A stretch of 64,000 nt of DNA, taken from DTYU01 sp040757355 (lineage in GTDB: Bacteria; Bacillota; Desulfotomaculia; Desulfotomaculales; Ammonificaceae). Location of the stretch: assembly GCA_040757355.1 (NCBI GenBank), contig JBFLWY010000008.1, positions 12,883 to 76,882 on the forward strand, written 5' to 3'. Positions 16,078-23,563 of the stretch are shown piece by piece. Every line of letters starts with the position of its first letter. Within the stretch, counting starts at the first letter, position 1. The translations under genes were made by a program, and so were the position numbers. Under the pieces are notes generated by a model. The model made no database searches. It had not been told where the DNA came from and worked only from the letters and a program-made list of their open reading frames with translations.

Positions 16078-16467
16078 GTGCCGCTCACCTACTTCTGCCA
16101 AAAGTGCTGGCGGGAAGTCCCGGCCGGCGCCCGTGGTCCCTGCCCCCACTGTGGCGCACTCCTGGAGGATAACGCCAGTTATGTGGAGAAGCTTATCCGG
16201 GCGCTTGACGCGCCTGAAGCCATGACGGCCCTCCGGGCCGCCTACCTTCTGGGCAAGCTAAAAGCGGCCGCCGCGGTGCCCGCGCTAGCGGCTAAACTCC
16301 AGGAAAGCCAAGACCCTTACCTGGCAGCCGCCGCCTGCGCGGCGCTGGGCCAGATCGGCACGCCGGAGGCAGCAGCCGCGGTTTGCGCCGCCCGTAAGCA
16401 CCGGTTCGCCACCGTCCGGCGGGTAGTGGCGGAATACTGCCCATACGGGGAGGAAACCAATGTTTAA
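16078..16467 (+). CDS. Zinc-ribbon plus HEAT-repeat protein
   Basis: A 129-residue protein. It opens with a zinc ribbon (CQKCWREV at about 7-14, CPHCG at about 22-26) and continues with two or three HEAT/PBS-lyase-like repeats (about 43-120) rich in alanine. GTG start with GGAGGG nine bases upstream. The end overlaps the next gene by eight bases. No enzymatic motif is visible; a scaffold role is likely. Third gene of the fluoride-controlled operon. Confidence 0.75.
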   Translation: MPLTYFCQKCWREVPAGARGPCPHCGALLEDNASYVEKLIRALDAPEAMTALRAAYLLGKLKAAAAVPALAAKLQESQDPYLAAAACAALGQIGTPEAAAAVCAARKHRFATVRRVVAEYCPYGEETNV

Positions 16468-17416
16468 CATTATCCTGCTTGGCCTCGTCAGTTTTCTCAC
16501 CGACGTGAGCTCCGAGATGGTCTATCCCTTAGTCCCGCTCTTCCTCACGCTCCAACTCGGGGCCACGCCGGCCATTGTCGGTGTGATCGAAGGCCTGGCG
16601 GAGAGCACCGCCAGCCTGCTGAAAGTTTTTTCGGGCTATTGGTCCGACCGCGCCGGGCAGCGCAAGCCGCTCGCCATCGCCGGCTACGCCCTTTCCACTC
16701 TCGGCAAGCTTCTTTTTTACTTTGCCACCTCCTGGAGCTGGGTCTTAGCCGGGCGCCTAGCCGACCGCTTCGGCAAGGGTGTGCGCACCGCGCCCCGGGA
16801 TGCCCTCATCGCCGACTCGAGCGACCAGGGCGCCTACGGCTTATCCTTCGGGCTGCACCGGGCGATGGACACCTTCGGCGCCGTCGCGGGAGTAGCGGCG
16901 GCCTACCTTTTCCTCCGCCACGCACCGGCCGATTTTCGCCCCGTCTTCCTTTACGCCGTCATTCCCGCGGCACTCGGCGTGGTTCTCCTTTTCTTCGTCC
17001 GGGAGAGGCGCGACCGGCGTTCCCAGACCGCCCAGCGCCTCAACCTCAATTGGCGCGAACTCGACCCGCGGCTTAAGGCCTTCTTGGCGGTGGTTTTCCT
17101 TTTCACCCTCGGGAACTCCTCCAACCAGTTCCTGCTGCTGCGGGCTCAGAACCTGGGCTTCCCGGCGCAGGACGTGCTGCTTCTCTACCTTGTTTACGTG
17201 AGCGTCTACGGCCTTCTCGCCTACCCGGCGGGGCGCCTCTCCGACCGGGTCGGCCGGCGGCGCCTTCTGGTCTGGGGTTACCTTACCTACGGCTTGGTTT
17301 ACTTGGGCTTCGCCCTCGCCCGGCAGCCGGAAACCCTGTGGCCGCTCTTCGCCGCTTACGGCCTCTACTCGGCAGCCACCGAAGGCGTGGAGAAAGCCCT
17401 CGTCGCCGAAAAATAA
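16460..17416 (+). CDS. Major facilitator superfamily transporter, 3'-truncated
   Basis: A 318-residue MFS protein with the motif GYWSDRAGQRKPL (about 53-65) and its second-half copy GRLSDRVGRRRLL (about 253-265). GKGVRTAPRDALI and EGVEKALVAEK are signatures of a subfamily of about 390-400 residues. The reading stops just after the EKALVA signature, so roughly the last two membrane helices are missing. No continuation is seen in the other frames after 17416. ATG follows GGGGAGG. Fourth gene of the fluoride-controlled operon; probably a damaged gene. Confidence 0.8.
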   Translation: MFNIILLGLVSFLTDVSSEMVYPLVPLFLTLQLGATPAIVGVIEGLAESTASLLKVFSGYWSDRAGQRKPLAIAGYALSTLGKLLFYFATSWSWVLAGRLADRFGKGVRTAPRDALIADSSDQGAYGLSFGLHRAMDTFGAVAGVAAAYLFLRHAPADFRPVFLYAVIPAALGVVLLFFVRERRDRRSQTAQRLNLNWRELDPRLKAFLAVVFLFTLGNSSNQFLLLRAQNLGFPAQDVLLLYLVYVSVYGLLAYPAGRLSDRVGRRRLLVWGYLTYGLVYLGFALARQPETLWPLFAAYGLYSAATEGVEKALVAEK

Positions 17417-17676
17417 TTCATTTCGTTCTGGATTGTGAGCGAACCGCCGGCGGATTCGCCAGGTCGCAAAGCCGCTGCGGGATCCCGACGATCTTCTCTA
17501 CATTTTGTGCCACCTGGATTTTACAAGGTTTGGGCGTGTTACCATAAGAGGAACCTAATGAGGCATTTTAGGCTTCGCTTTTTCTGATTTATGGAAAATT
17601 AAGGTATAAAGCCATGAATCTGGATCGTATTCCCAATTGGAGTGCTCGGGAAAAATAAATTTGGAGGTGTTGCCCT
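17417..17676. other. Gene-free stretch after the truncated MFS gene
   Basis: No gene, terminator or clear promoter is seen. The MFS 3' end was probably lost here, but no insertion sequence or recognisable MFS coding sequence remains. The last 20 bases hold the ribosome binding site of the SASP gene. Confidence 0.5.
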
Positions 17677-18000
17677 TTGCCGAACCAAAAGAGGGTTTTG
17701 GTCCCGGAAGCAGCCTCCTCGTTAGATCAATTTAAAATCGAGGTGGCCAACGAGATTGGCTTACCAACTTATGGCTATGCGGCGATCACTCCCGAGAATT
17801 ACCGCGAAATACTCCGGCAGATGAAGTACGAAGTCGCCGGAGAGCTCGGGCTCGACCGCTCGATCCACGAAGGATACTGGGGTGACGTCCCGGCGCGCCT
17901 TTGTGGTGCGGTAGGCGGTCGCATGGGCGGGAAGATCGGCGGTAACATGGTCCGCCGCATGATCAGATTCGCCGAGCAGAATTTGGCGCTCCCGCGGTAG
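17677..18000 (+). CDS. Small acid-soluble spore protein, alpha/beta type
   Basis: A 107-residue alpha/beta SASP that coats spore DNA. It has VLVPEAASSLDQFKIEVANEIGL (the germination protease site lies in EVANEIG) and GAVGGRMGGKIGGNMVRRMI near the end. It is longer than the usual 60-90 residues because of an insert around residues 40-68. TTG start with GGAGGTG seven bases upstream. Its presence marks the host as a spore former. The stop codon is inside the terminator loop. Confidence 0.9.
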   Translation: MPNQKRVLVPEAASSLDQFKIEVANEIGLPTYGYAAITPENYREILRQMKYEVAGELGLDRSIHEGYWGDVPARLCGAVGGRMGGKIGGNMVRRMIRFAEQNLALPR

Positions 18001-18017
18001 TAACCGCGGTTTTTTTT
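17992..18017 (+). terminator. Intrinsic terminator of the SASP gene
   Basis: CCGCGG and CCGCGG form a six-pair stem around TAGTAA, followed by eight T. The SASP stop codon TAG is part of the loop. Confidence 0.9.
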
Positions 18018-18054
18018 AGTTTGCTTATTATCGGTATTTTTTATTTAAAATTCC

Positions 18055-18681
18055 TCAACATTCATCTGCTCCTTTCAAATGAACGCAGTCGTTAAAAAGA
18101 AGCAACATCGCCCTTCCTTTTTCCAGGACTTCTAAAATGTTTAACGCTGCGTTATCCTGTTTCAGCCGCCAGTATTGGTTTAAGTCCATGTATAAAAACG
18201 TCGCTATTGCCGCCCGAATGGTTCCCCCATGGGACACTACCACGACCTGCTCATCAGGGTGGCTAAGCGCAATTCCCTCCAGTGCTTGCACCGCACGTGT
18301 ACTGACCTCTTCCAGTGTTTCACCGCCCGGTAAGCGGGTAGTATAAGGAGTATCCCACCACTGGCGGGAGACATCGGGAAACCGAGCCTTAATCTCGTCA
18401 CGTGTCAATCCTTCCCACTCGCCAAAGTTAATCTCGCGGAGTGCGGGAACCGGCAGGACTCTCCCATTGTGCGGCCCGGCAACAATTCGCGCCGTGTCAA
18501 TCGCCCGGCGGAGATCCGAAGCATAAAAAGCAGCAAACCGTTCGGAACTAAGGCGCTTCGCTAAAGCTTTAGCTTGTCTTATGCCCCGGTCGCTCAAACC
18601 AATGTCTGTATGACCCTGGTATTTTAAGGCGTGGTTCCAGAGCGTTTCACCGTGGCGAATCAGGTAGATCCGGCAACCCAC
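18055..18681 (-). CDS. Histidine phosphatase (phosphoglycerate mutase-like, CobC-like)
   Basis: A 208-residue member of the histidine phosphatase superfamily. The phosphohistidine motif is LIRHGETLWN near the N-terminus. The second histidine is in VVSHGGTIRA (about 149-158). LREINFGEWEGLTRDEI is typical of the alpha-ribazole phosphatase and broad-specificity phosphatase group. GTG 18681 is chosen because GGAGGAGG lies six bases upstream; an earlier ATG (18708) sits in a repeat. Without cobalamin genes nearby the substrate stays open. Confidence 0.88.
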   Translation of the reverse strand: MGCRIYLIRHGETLWNHALKYQGHTDIGLSDRGIRQAKALAKRLSSERFAAFYASDLRRAIDTARIVAGPHNGRVLPVPALREINFGEWEGLTRDEIKARFPDVSRQWWDTPYTTRLPGGETLEEVSTRAVQALEGIALSHPDEQVVVVSHGGTIRAAIATFLYMDLNQYWRLKQDNAALNILEVLEKGRAMLLLFNDCVHLKGADEC

Positions 18682-18699
18682 TGAGATCCTCCTCCAAAA

Positions 18700-18794
18700 A
18701 ACGTTCAACGTTAGGCTGAAAGTGATGGACCTTTAGGGTCCGTTCAACGTTCAACGTTGATAAAAAGACCGAATCATAAACAATTGAGCTATTT
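18700..18794. repeat. Dispersed ~95-bp repeat with AACGTTCAACGTT (copy 1)
   Basis: This stretch shares its order of words with 59023-59116: TTCAACGTTAGG, TGAT-GG, GGGTCCGTTCAACGTTCAACG, and CAATTGAGC-ATTT. The AACGTT unit is itself palindromic and occurs three times. The ribosome binding site of the histidine phosphatase lies at its edge. After ATTT the match to copy 2 breaks at the inferred group II intron end. Confidence 0.75.
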
Positions 18795-19144
18795 GTCGAG
18801 TAGACGTATTGATTACTCTTTACGCCCCTCACGGAACCGGACGTGCGGATTACCCGCATCCGGCTCCTCAAGAAAGCTCACACACATCAACCGCTGAAAG
18901 CATAGAGGTTAACATAGATTTTGGGCCTGGGTACCGGATATCGTTCGACGAACCTCCAAAACCGCTGGCGTGCCTTCTGCCGCCTCTGGCTCGTGCGCCC
19001 GTACCACTTGGCCGCAATTCTCAGGGCCTGCTCCGTAAATGCCTCGACCCTCTCATAGTTGCCGCTAACCCCGTAGTACCGCTGATGACCCATCAGCTTT
19101 ACCTGGAATATCCGGCAATCACGCACCAGCTTGTCGTGGCGCAC
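18795..19144 (-). mobile_element. Group II intron remnant: maturase C-terminus and domain V
   Basis: The minus strand encodes the last ~85 residues of a group II intron reverse transcriptase/maturase (19144-18887): KLMGHQRYYGVSGN, RRQKARQRFWRFVERYPVPRPKI. It is followed at 18866-18834 by a domain V hairpin opening GAGCCGGATGCGGG and closing CCGGTTC, and by CTACTCGAC (about 18804-18796), a common bacterial group II intron 3' end. All reverse transcriptase palm and finger motifs are missing, so it cannot move. The 5' break lies next to a CAGCACTCA repeat at 19163. Confidence 0.85.
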
Positions 19145-19162
19145 TCATCCCCGGTGGCGACT

Positions 19163-19348
19163 CAGCACTCAATATAATCCTTGAAGCTTAACCCAGCACT
19201 CAATATAACCTTGAAGTTTGAAAGCTATCACTTCATTAGACTAAAGAAGGTCTCTCCTCCAAAGCTCAAAAAGTCCTATTGAGTGCTGGGCATTTAAGCT
19301 CAATGAAGGTCTGTCCTTCAAAGGGCAAGAAGTCCATTGAGTGCTGGG
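19163..19348. repeat. CCCAGCACTCA/TGAGTGCTGGG element (one complete, two partial copies)
   Basis: The complete copy is 19192-19290, 99 bp, with perfect 11-base inverted ends. Its inside has TTTGAAAGCTATCACTTC and GAAGGTCTCTCCTCCAAAGC, also found in the copy at 62835. To the left, 19163-19186 repeats its first ~25 bases. To the right, 19301-19348 is a second right end (GAAGGTCTGTCCTTCAAAG, ending TGAGTGCTGGG). No reading frame is conserved. Confidence 0.8.
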
Positions 19349-19365
19349 TCGTGAACGACTCCTCC

Positions 19366-19427
19366 GAAAATAGTACTTCTTTCGGCGGGCGCGGCGATAA
19401 GCTTCGCATTACTGCGTCAGGCTCGCC
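19366..19427. repeat. REP-like hairpin repeat, copy 1
   Basis: About 62 bases nearly identical to 21790-21851: GAAAATAGTACTTCTTTCGG, then CGGGCGCGGCGAT, then GTCAGGCTCGCC. On the minus strand GGCGA and TCGCC can close a hairpin. It directly abuts the next CCCAGCACTCA element. Confidence 0.75.
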
Positions 19428-19524
19428 CAGCACTCAGTTGCATCTTTCAAAGATACCACTCCCTTTAAAACGCCACTAAAACGCTTTGCGTAACCGCGTT
19501 TTCGATACCAATCTGAGTGCTGGG
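19426..19524. repeat. CCCAGCACTCA/TGAGTGCTGGG element, 99 bp
   Basis: A second complete copy, again exactly 99 bp with the same 11-base inverted ends. The left inside (CTTTCAAAGATACCACT) resembles the 19192 copy; the right half is different. From 19525 to about 19900 there is no gene; GC-rich palindromic words (about 19525-19600) are all that can be seen. Confidence 0.8.
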
Positions 19525-19900
19525 CCGCGCCTTTCGCGCTCTGCTCGCTCCTCACCGCGGCCACCAGCATCCCGGCGCCCGGCTGCTGGCTCGTTTGCAC
19601 GGCGTTTCTTGAATCAAACCGGCTCTGATCAGCCGACAGGTTCGCTTTTCGGCTAATATACTTTTCGGCTTTATAAAGCGTCTCTCCATCAGCCGGAAGC
19701 ACGTAACTTTAACAATTCAGGCGATTTTTCCCCTCACAAATAATATACCTCTTTCGTCTCACAAATGCCAAACAATTGAGAGCCTCGGTGCCACGGCCAA
19801 TAGAGGAGTGGTCCGCACGAATTATCGACCCCCAAGCGGAGAAACCGTACTTTAAACATTCTATCGGATACTAACCGGGCAGTGATAAGAAATGTGGTTT

Positions 19901-20323
19901 CTAGATCCGTGAGTTCCGAATAAACTCCTTAACCCGACCAACCAATTCGTCAATTAAGTGTGGTAACGGTTCGGATCGATAGCCCACCAGTTCGACCCGT
20001 CCACGCAACAAAGGAAGGAGTATCTTGGGAGCTTCACTCGCAGCAATTGATTCAGCCATTCGCGGCGTTACTTCCCCGAGCATTGTGTTTGGTATGAGGA
20101 TGCTAAGGGGGCCGACGATCAGACTTACGCGTTGTACATTCCAGATAACTGCGTTTTCGCCGCTTGCACCTTCATTGGCGCCGGCCTTCAGCATCATCGA
20201 TGTTGCCAGGGCGTTCGTCCCCAAAGCCAGAATTTCCACATCTTCGGGCAGTTCGCGCCGCAGCTTTTCCGTGATGTGTTTGCCGATGCCGCCTCCCTGC
20301 CCGTCTACTACGGCTATACGCAT
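19901..20323 (-). CDS. DUF3842 family protein
   Basis: A 140-residue conserved hypothetical protein of clostridial genomes. It begins MRIAVVDGQGGGIGKHITEKLRREL, a glycine-rich nucleotide-binding-like turn, and continues with EILALGTNALATSMMLKAGANEGASGENAV, which resembles a Rossmann-type fold. The ATG at 20323 follows GAAGGGG. Function unknown; nothing in the neighbours (coiled-coil and PHP genes upstream) reveals it. Confidence 0.82.
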   Translation of the reverse strand: MRIAVVDGQGGGIGKHITEKLRRELPEDVEILALGTNALATSMMLKAGANEGASGENAVIWNVQRVSLIVGPLSILIPNTMLGEVTPRMAESIAASEAPKILLPLLRGRVELVGYRSEPLPHLIDELVGRVKEFIRNSRI

Positions 20324-20468
20324 AACCTGTCCCCTTCCAGGCACCAATTATAACACAGGGAGACAAACAAAGAAAGGACGTTTTTCACAGTCCTATAAGC
20401 TGTCAACTTTTTAAACACTTAGAAATAATTCCCAGGCTGTGTGTAAATTTGTGGATAAGTTGCGGGTA

Positions 20469-20741
20469 CTAAGAATTTTGACTTGTTTTCCCAAGCAATT
20501 GTGACTGGAGTTCGATAATTTGCTGGTTCTTTTTAAGAATCGACCGCGCATAACGCGCGTTGGCACGTTGCAACCGGCGGTTTTCTTTTTCGAGTTTACT
20601 CAGAAAAACGTTCCGGTCCGTTTCCACCCGCTCCAGCAGATGCAGGAGCACCCTTCTGCTTAACCGGGCTTGAGCCAGTTTCTCTTCAAGGTCGCGCACC
20701 CGTGCCATTAACTGTCTTACCTCATCAATTTCCTGGAACAA
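20469..20741 (-). CDS. Small coiled-coil protein, unknown function
   Basis: A 90-residue, highly charged, almost wholly helical protein. Heptad-like spacing of leucine, isoleucine and valine runs through EVRQLMARVRDLEEKLAQARLSR and LLERVETDRNVFLSKLEKENRRLQ, ending in KKNQQIIELQSQLLG. No signal peptide or membrane segment. I do not recognise the family. It lies between DUF3842 and PHP genes on the same strand. Confidence 0.65.
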   Translation of the reverse strand: MFQEIDEVRQLMARVRDLEEKLAQARLSRRVLLHLLERVETDRNVFLSKLEKENRRLQRANARYARSILKKNQQIIELQSQLLGKTSQNS

Positions 20742-20892
20742 AGTTGACCCTCCCCCTTAAGCCGGTTCCAGGAATAGTAATATGCAGATCCTCCTTTATG
20801 TAGACGCCGGGGCAAATCAAAAACTGACTCTTTCAAAAAGTCTTCCGCTGGGATTTGGATTCTTGCAGTACCCGCTACTCCCAGGATGCACC

Positions 20893-21759
20893 CTAACTCT
20901 TTGCTGCCGCATGCAATTTCTCTACAACGCTGAGAGGCACCAATGCCGCACCCAACGGAAAACGGTGTTCCGGACCGTGGTAATCGGAACCACCGGTTGT
21001 TAAGAGCCCGTATCTTTCGGCCAGTCTGCGCAGGTGTGCGCGCTGCACCTTGCTGTGTTCCGGGTAGTCAACTTCTAAACCGCATAAGCCCACCGTCATC
21101 AGCCGTTCAATAATCCCTTCACTGTTACTTACGCCGGGATGAGCCAATACCGGGGCACCGCCGGTCTTTCTGATCAACAATACCGCCTCCGACGCCGAAA
21201 AACGCGCTCTTGGAACGTAAGCGGGGCAGCCGCGCCCGATCCACCGCTGAAATGCCTCGTCAATCGAAGAGACGTAACCTTTTTGCACCAGAATCCACGC
21301 TATGTGCGGTCTCCCTACCACTCCGCATACCAGGTTTTTAACCTCATCAATAGTTACCGAAACCCCTTGAGCCTGCAACCGCCTCACTATTTCAGTCGCC
21401 CTCTCGCCGCGCTGCCTGTGCAACTGGAGAAGTTTCGCTGCCATTAAGGGATGGTTAGGATTAATAAAATAGCCGAGGATGTGTACCTCCCGGTCGTTCT
21501 CTTCAGTGCTGATCTCGACTCCGGGAACAACTACAATTCGACCGAGAGCCGCTTTCTCAGCCGGATCTATCCCGTCAACTGTATCATGGTCTGTGATGGC
21601 AATCGCTCCCAGGCCCAAAGCTATCGCCCGTTCCACGACCTGTGCCGGCGTTTCTGAACCATCCGACGCGGTGGTATGGATATGCAAGTCGCAACAAACA
21701 CGATGTTGTTCTATTGCTCCACCCGTCTTGCACACCGCTCCGTGTTTACACTTAAGCAT
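20893..21759 (-). CDS. PHP-domain phosphoesterase (RNase AM/TrpH-like)
   Basis: A PHP family metal-dependent phosphoesterase. Motifs in order: DLHIHTTASDGSETP, AITDHDTVDG, PGVEISTE, VHILGYF, APVLAHPG and TTGGSDYHG. Relatives act on short nucleic acids or 3',5'-bisphosphonucleotides. The start is uncertain: the domain begins at CDLHIHT. ATG 21759 is used here (288 residues). An upstream ATG (21831) would add residues encoded by the REP-like repeat at 21790-21851 and is rejected. Confidence 0.88.
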   Translation of the reverse strand: MLKCKHGAVCKTGGAIEQHRVCCDLHIHTTASDGSETPAQVVERAIALGLGAIAITDHDTVDGIDPAEKAALGRIVVVPGVEISTEENDREVHILGYFINPNHPLMAAKLLQLHRQRGERATEIVRRLQAQGVSVTIDEVKNLVCGVVGRPHIAWILVQKGYVSSIDEAFQRWIGRGCPAYVPRARFSASEAVLLIRKTGGAPVLAHPGVSNSEGIIERLMTVGLCGLEVDYPEHSKVQRAHLRRLAERYGLLTTGGSDYHGPEHRFPLGAALVPLSVVEKLHAAAKS

Positions 21760-21789
21760 CCTGATCCTGCAGGCCTCCGAAACTCCCTT

Positions 21790-21851
21790 GAAAATAGTAC
21801 TTCTTTCGGCGGGCGCGGCGATGAGCTTCACCTTGCTTCGTCAGGCTCGCC
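21790..21851. repeat. REP-like hairpin repeat, copy 2
   Basis: Near-identical to 19366-19427 in the same orientation. It sits between the dipeptidase and PHP genes, just upstream of the PHP start. On the minus strand it forms a GGCGA/TCGCC hairpin in the likely PHP leader. Confidence 0.75.
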
Positions 21852-22007
21852 AGTGACCATTGAACCATCATTTTTATTCCCGGTGGCGGCGATGAATCGT
21901 CGTGAGGGACTCCCTCTGCCTTTTACCCACCGGGGCAACAACAGGTACGCTGTCGAACAGTTTTAGCACCCTTTGGTCGATTAGTCGCCGGATTAAGTAC
22001 CCCAATC

Positions 22008-22976
22008 TCATTTCCAAACCTCTTTCATCACCCGTAGAAAATTTATCCCGAGAACCCGTCGAATATCCCCCTCCGGCCAGCCGCGTTCAAACAAACGTTC
22101 GGTCAATAAAGGCAAAGCCGATGAATCTTCCAGGCCGGAAACCATCTTCGGCGCACCGTCGAAATCCGAACCTATTCCGACGCATTGTATGCCTCCTACA
22201 GACGCCAGATGCTCAATGTGGTCGATCAAGCGGTCAATTGTAGGGTTTACGGGATCAACGAAGTCCGGTACAAAGTTTACGCCGATGACACCACCGGTTG
22301 CAGCAAGTTCGCGTACCTGTTCATCCGTAAGGTTGCGGGGATGGTCGCAGATTCTCCTGCTGTTCGCGTGAGAGGCAATAATTGGGTATTGGGCCAGCCG
22401 CAATACGTCCCAAAAACCGGCCGGAGCCAGGTGTGCAACATCGACTAACATACCCAGTTTTTCCATTTCCCTGACCACTTCCCGGCCGAAAGACGTAAGC
22501 CGCCCTCCGGTGTTGGTTTCCGCTACCCCGTCCGCAAGCTCGTTGCGGCAGTTCCAAGTCAGTGTTAGACAGCGGACGCCCAATCGGTGAAATATCCGCA
22601 GTACCCCGATGCTGCCCTCAAGCACATGCCCTCCTTCAACCGTAAGTACACCCGCTATTTTCCCTTTATTTAGAGCTTCATCAAGACCGGGACCGTTACT
22701 GACCGAGACCAACTTTTCGCTATAACTGGAGGTTATTGTCGCGAAGATTTCGACCTGCTCGAGGGCCCGCCGCAGGTATATTCCCCGGTAACGCGGCGAG
22801 ACAAAAACCGCAAAAAACTGGACATCGACACCGCCGCTCCGCAGCCGCGGCAGGTCAACATGCCCTTCTGTCCCCGCTTCAAAGGAACCCCCTTTTTGGG
22901 CCAAAAATGAAAGGGTGTCACAGTGGCAATCAACAACAATTGCGTTATAATGGAGCCGCCGGGCATCCTGCTCCAT
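22008..22976 (-). CDS. Membrane-dipeptidase-type peptidase (M19 family)
   Basis: A 322-residue M19 dipeptidase. Binuclear zinc ligands are expected in VVDCHCDT (the usual HxD, here HCD), VEGGH, ASHAN (SHANSRR) and GSDFDG. No signal peptide, so it is cytoplasmic. It follows spoVS by about 55 bp on the same strand, a pairing often seen in spore-forming Clostridia. Likely cleaves dipeptides, including those with D-residues. Confidence 0.9.
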   Translation of the reverse strand: MEQDARRLHYNAIVVDCHCDTLSFLAQKGGSFEAGTEGHVDLPRLRSGGVDVQFFAVFVSPRYRGIYLRRALEQVEIFATITSSYSEKLVSVSNGPGLDEALNKGKIAGVLTVEGGHVLEGSIGVLRIFHRLGVRCLTLTWNCRNELADGVAETNTGGRLTSFGREVVREMEKLGMLVDVAHLAPAGFWDVLRLAQYPIIASHANSRRICDHPRNLTDEQVRELAATGGVIGVNFVPDFVDPVNPTIDRLIDHIEHLASVGGIQCVGIGSDFDGAPKMVSGLEDSSALPLLTERLFERGWPEGDIRRVLGINFLRVMKEVWK

Positions 22977-23032
22977 TAAAAAGGAAAACCCCCTTCCCGC
23001 TTGCGCCGGCAGGAGGCAGACCGCTGATCAGA

Positions 23033-23293
23033 TTACCGCGGTTCAACGATAATACGGATTGCCGTCCGTTCTTCACCGTCAATAACCACGTCCGTAAACG
23101 CCGGAATGCATATTAAATCCATGCCACTCGGCGCTACAAATCCTCGTGCAATTGCAATCGCCTTCACTGCCTGATTGATGGCCCCGGCCCCTATAGCCTG
23201 GATCTCGGCTGAACCGCGCTCCCGAAGAACACCGGCCAGGGCGCCGGCAACAGAATTTGGATTTGACCTTGCTGAAACTTTTAGGATTTCCAT
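23033..23293 (-). CDS. spoVS: Stage V sporulation protein S
   Basis: An 86-residue SpoVS, the usual length. MEILKVSARSNPNSVAGALAGVLRE, EIQAIGAGAINQAVKAIAIARG and ICIPAFTD are family hallmarks. It is an Alba-like protein needed for spore coat assembly and septation control in Bacillus. First gene ahead of the dipeptidase. Confidence 0.97.
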   Translation of the reverse strand: MEILKVSARSNPNSVAGALAGVLRERGSAEIQAIGAGAINQAVKAIAIARGFVAPSGMDLICIPAFTDVVIDGEERTAIRIIVEPR

Positions 23294-23472
23294 CCACCAG
23301 ACCTCCTTCTCTACTCGGACTCAGCTTCGTCACTGCAAATCAACTGCCGGGAAAACAACCTCCTGACTCGAAGTTTTATCTCTACCCCTTCCTCCGGCTT
23401 TTGTCAAAACTATATTCGTCAAGGAAAGGAAAATTCCTCCGTTTGATGGAAAAATAGCATGAAAAAAATGTT

Positions 23473-23516
23473 AAAAAGGGGCTGTCCCGATCTAGCTTGT
23501 GGGACAGCCCCTTTTT
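23473..23516 (-). terminator. Intrinsic terminator of the Qrc-like cluster
   Basis: GGGGCTGTCCC and GGGACAGCCCC form an 11-pair stem, flanked by A and T runs so it could act on both strands. It ends the NrfD-like gene on the minus strand. A close sequence relative terminates fhs at 52170. Confidence 0.9.
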
Positions 23517-23563
23517 AGTTGGAAACTTGGTGTTTCTCTCAGCGCTGATGCCTTAGCCGGTAA

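Noticed and set aside
19279..19479. Small open frames encoding TSFGGRGD-type peptides at 19.3 and 21.7 kb
   Set aside because: The similarity comes from the shared REP-like DNA repeat; neither has a ribosome binding site or extends beyond it.
19163..19524. CRISPR array
   Set aside because: The CAGCACTCA words are repeated, but as inverted pairs around 80-110 bp, not as evenly spaced direct repeats with unique spacers; no cas gene is near.
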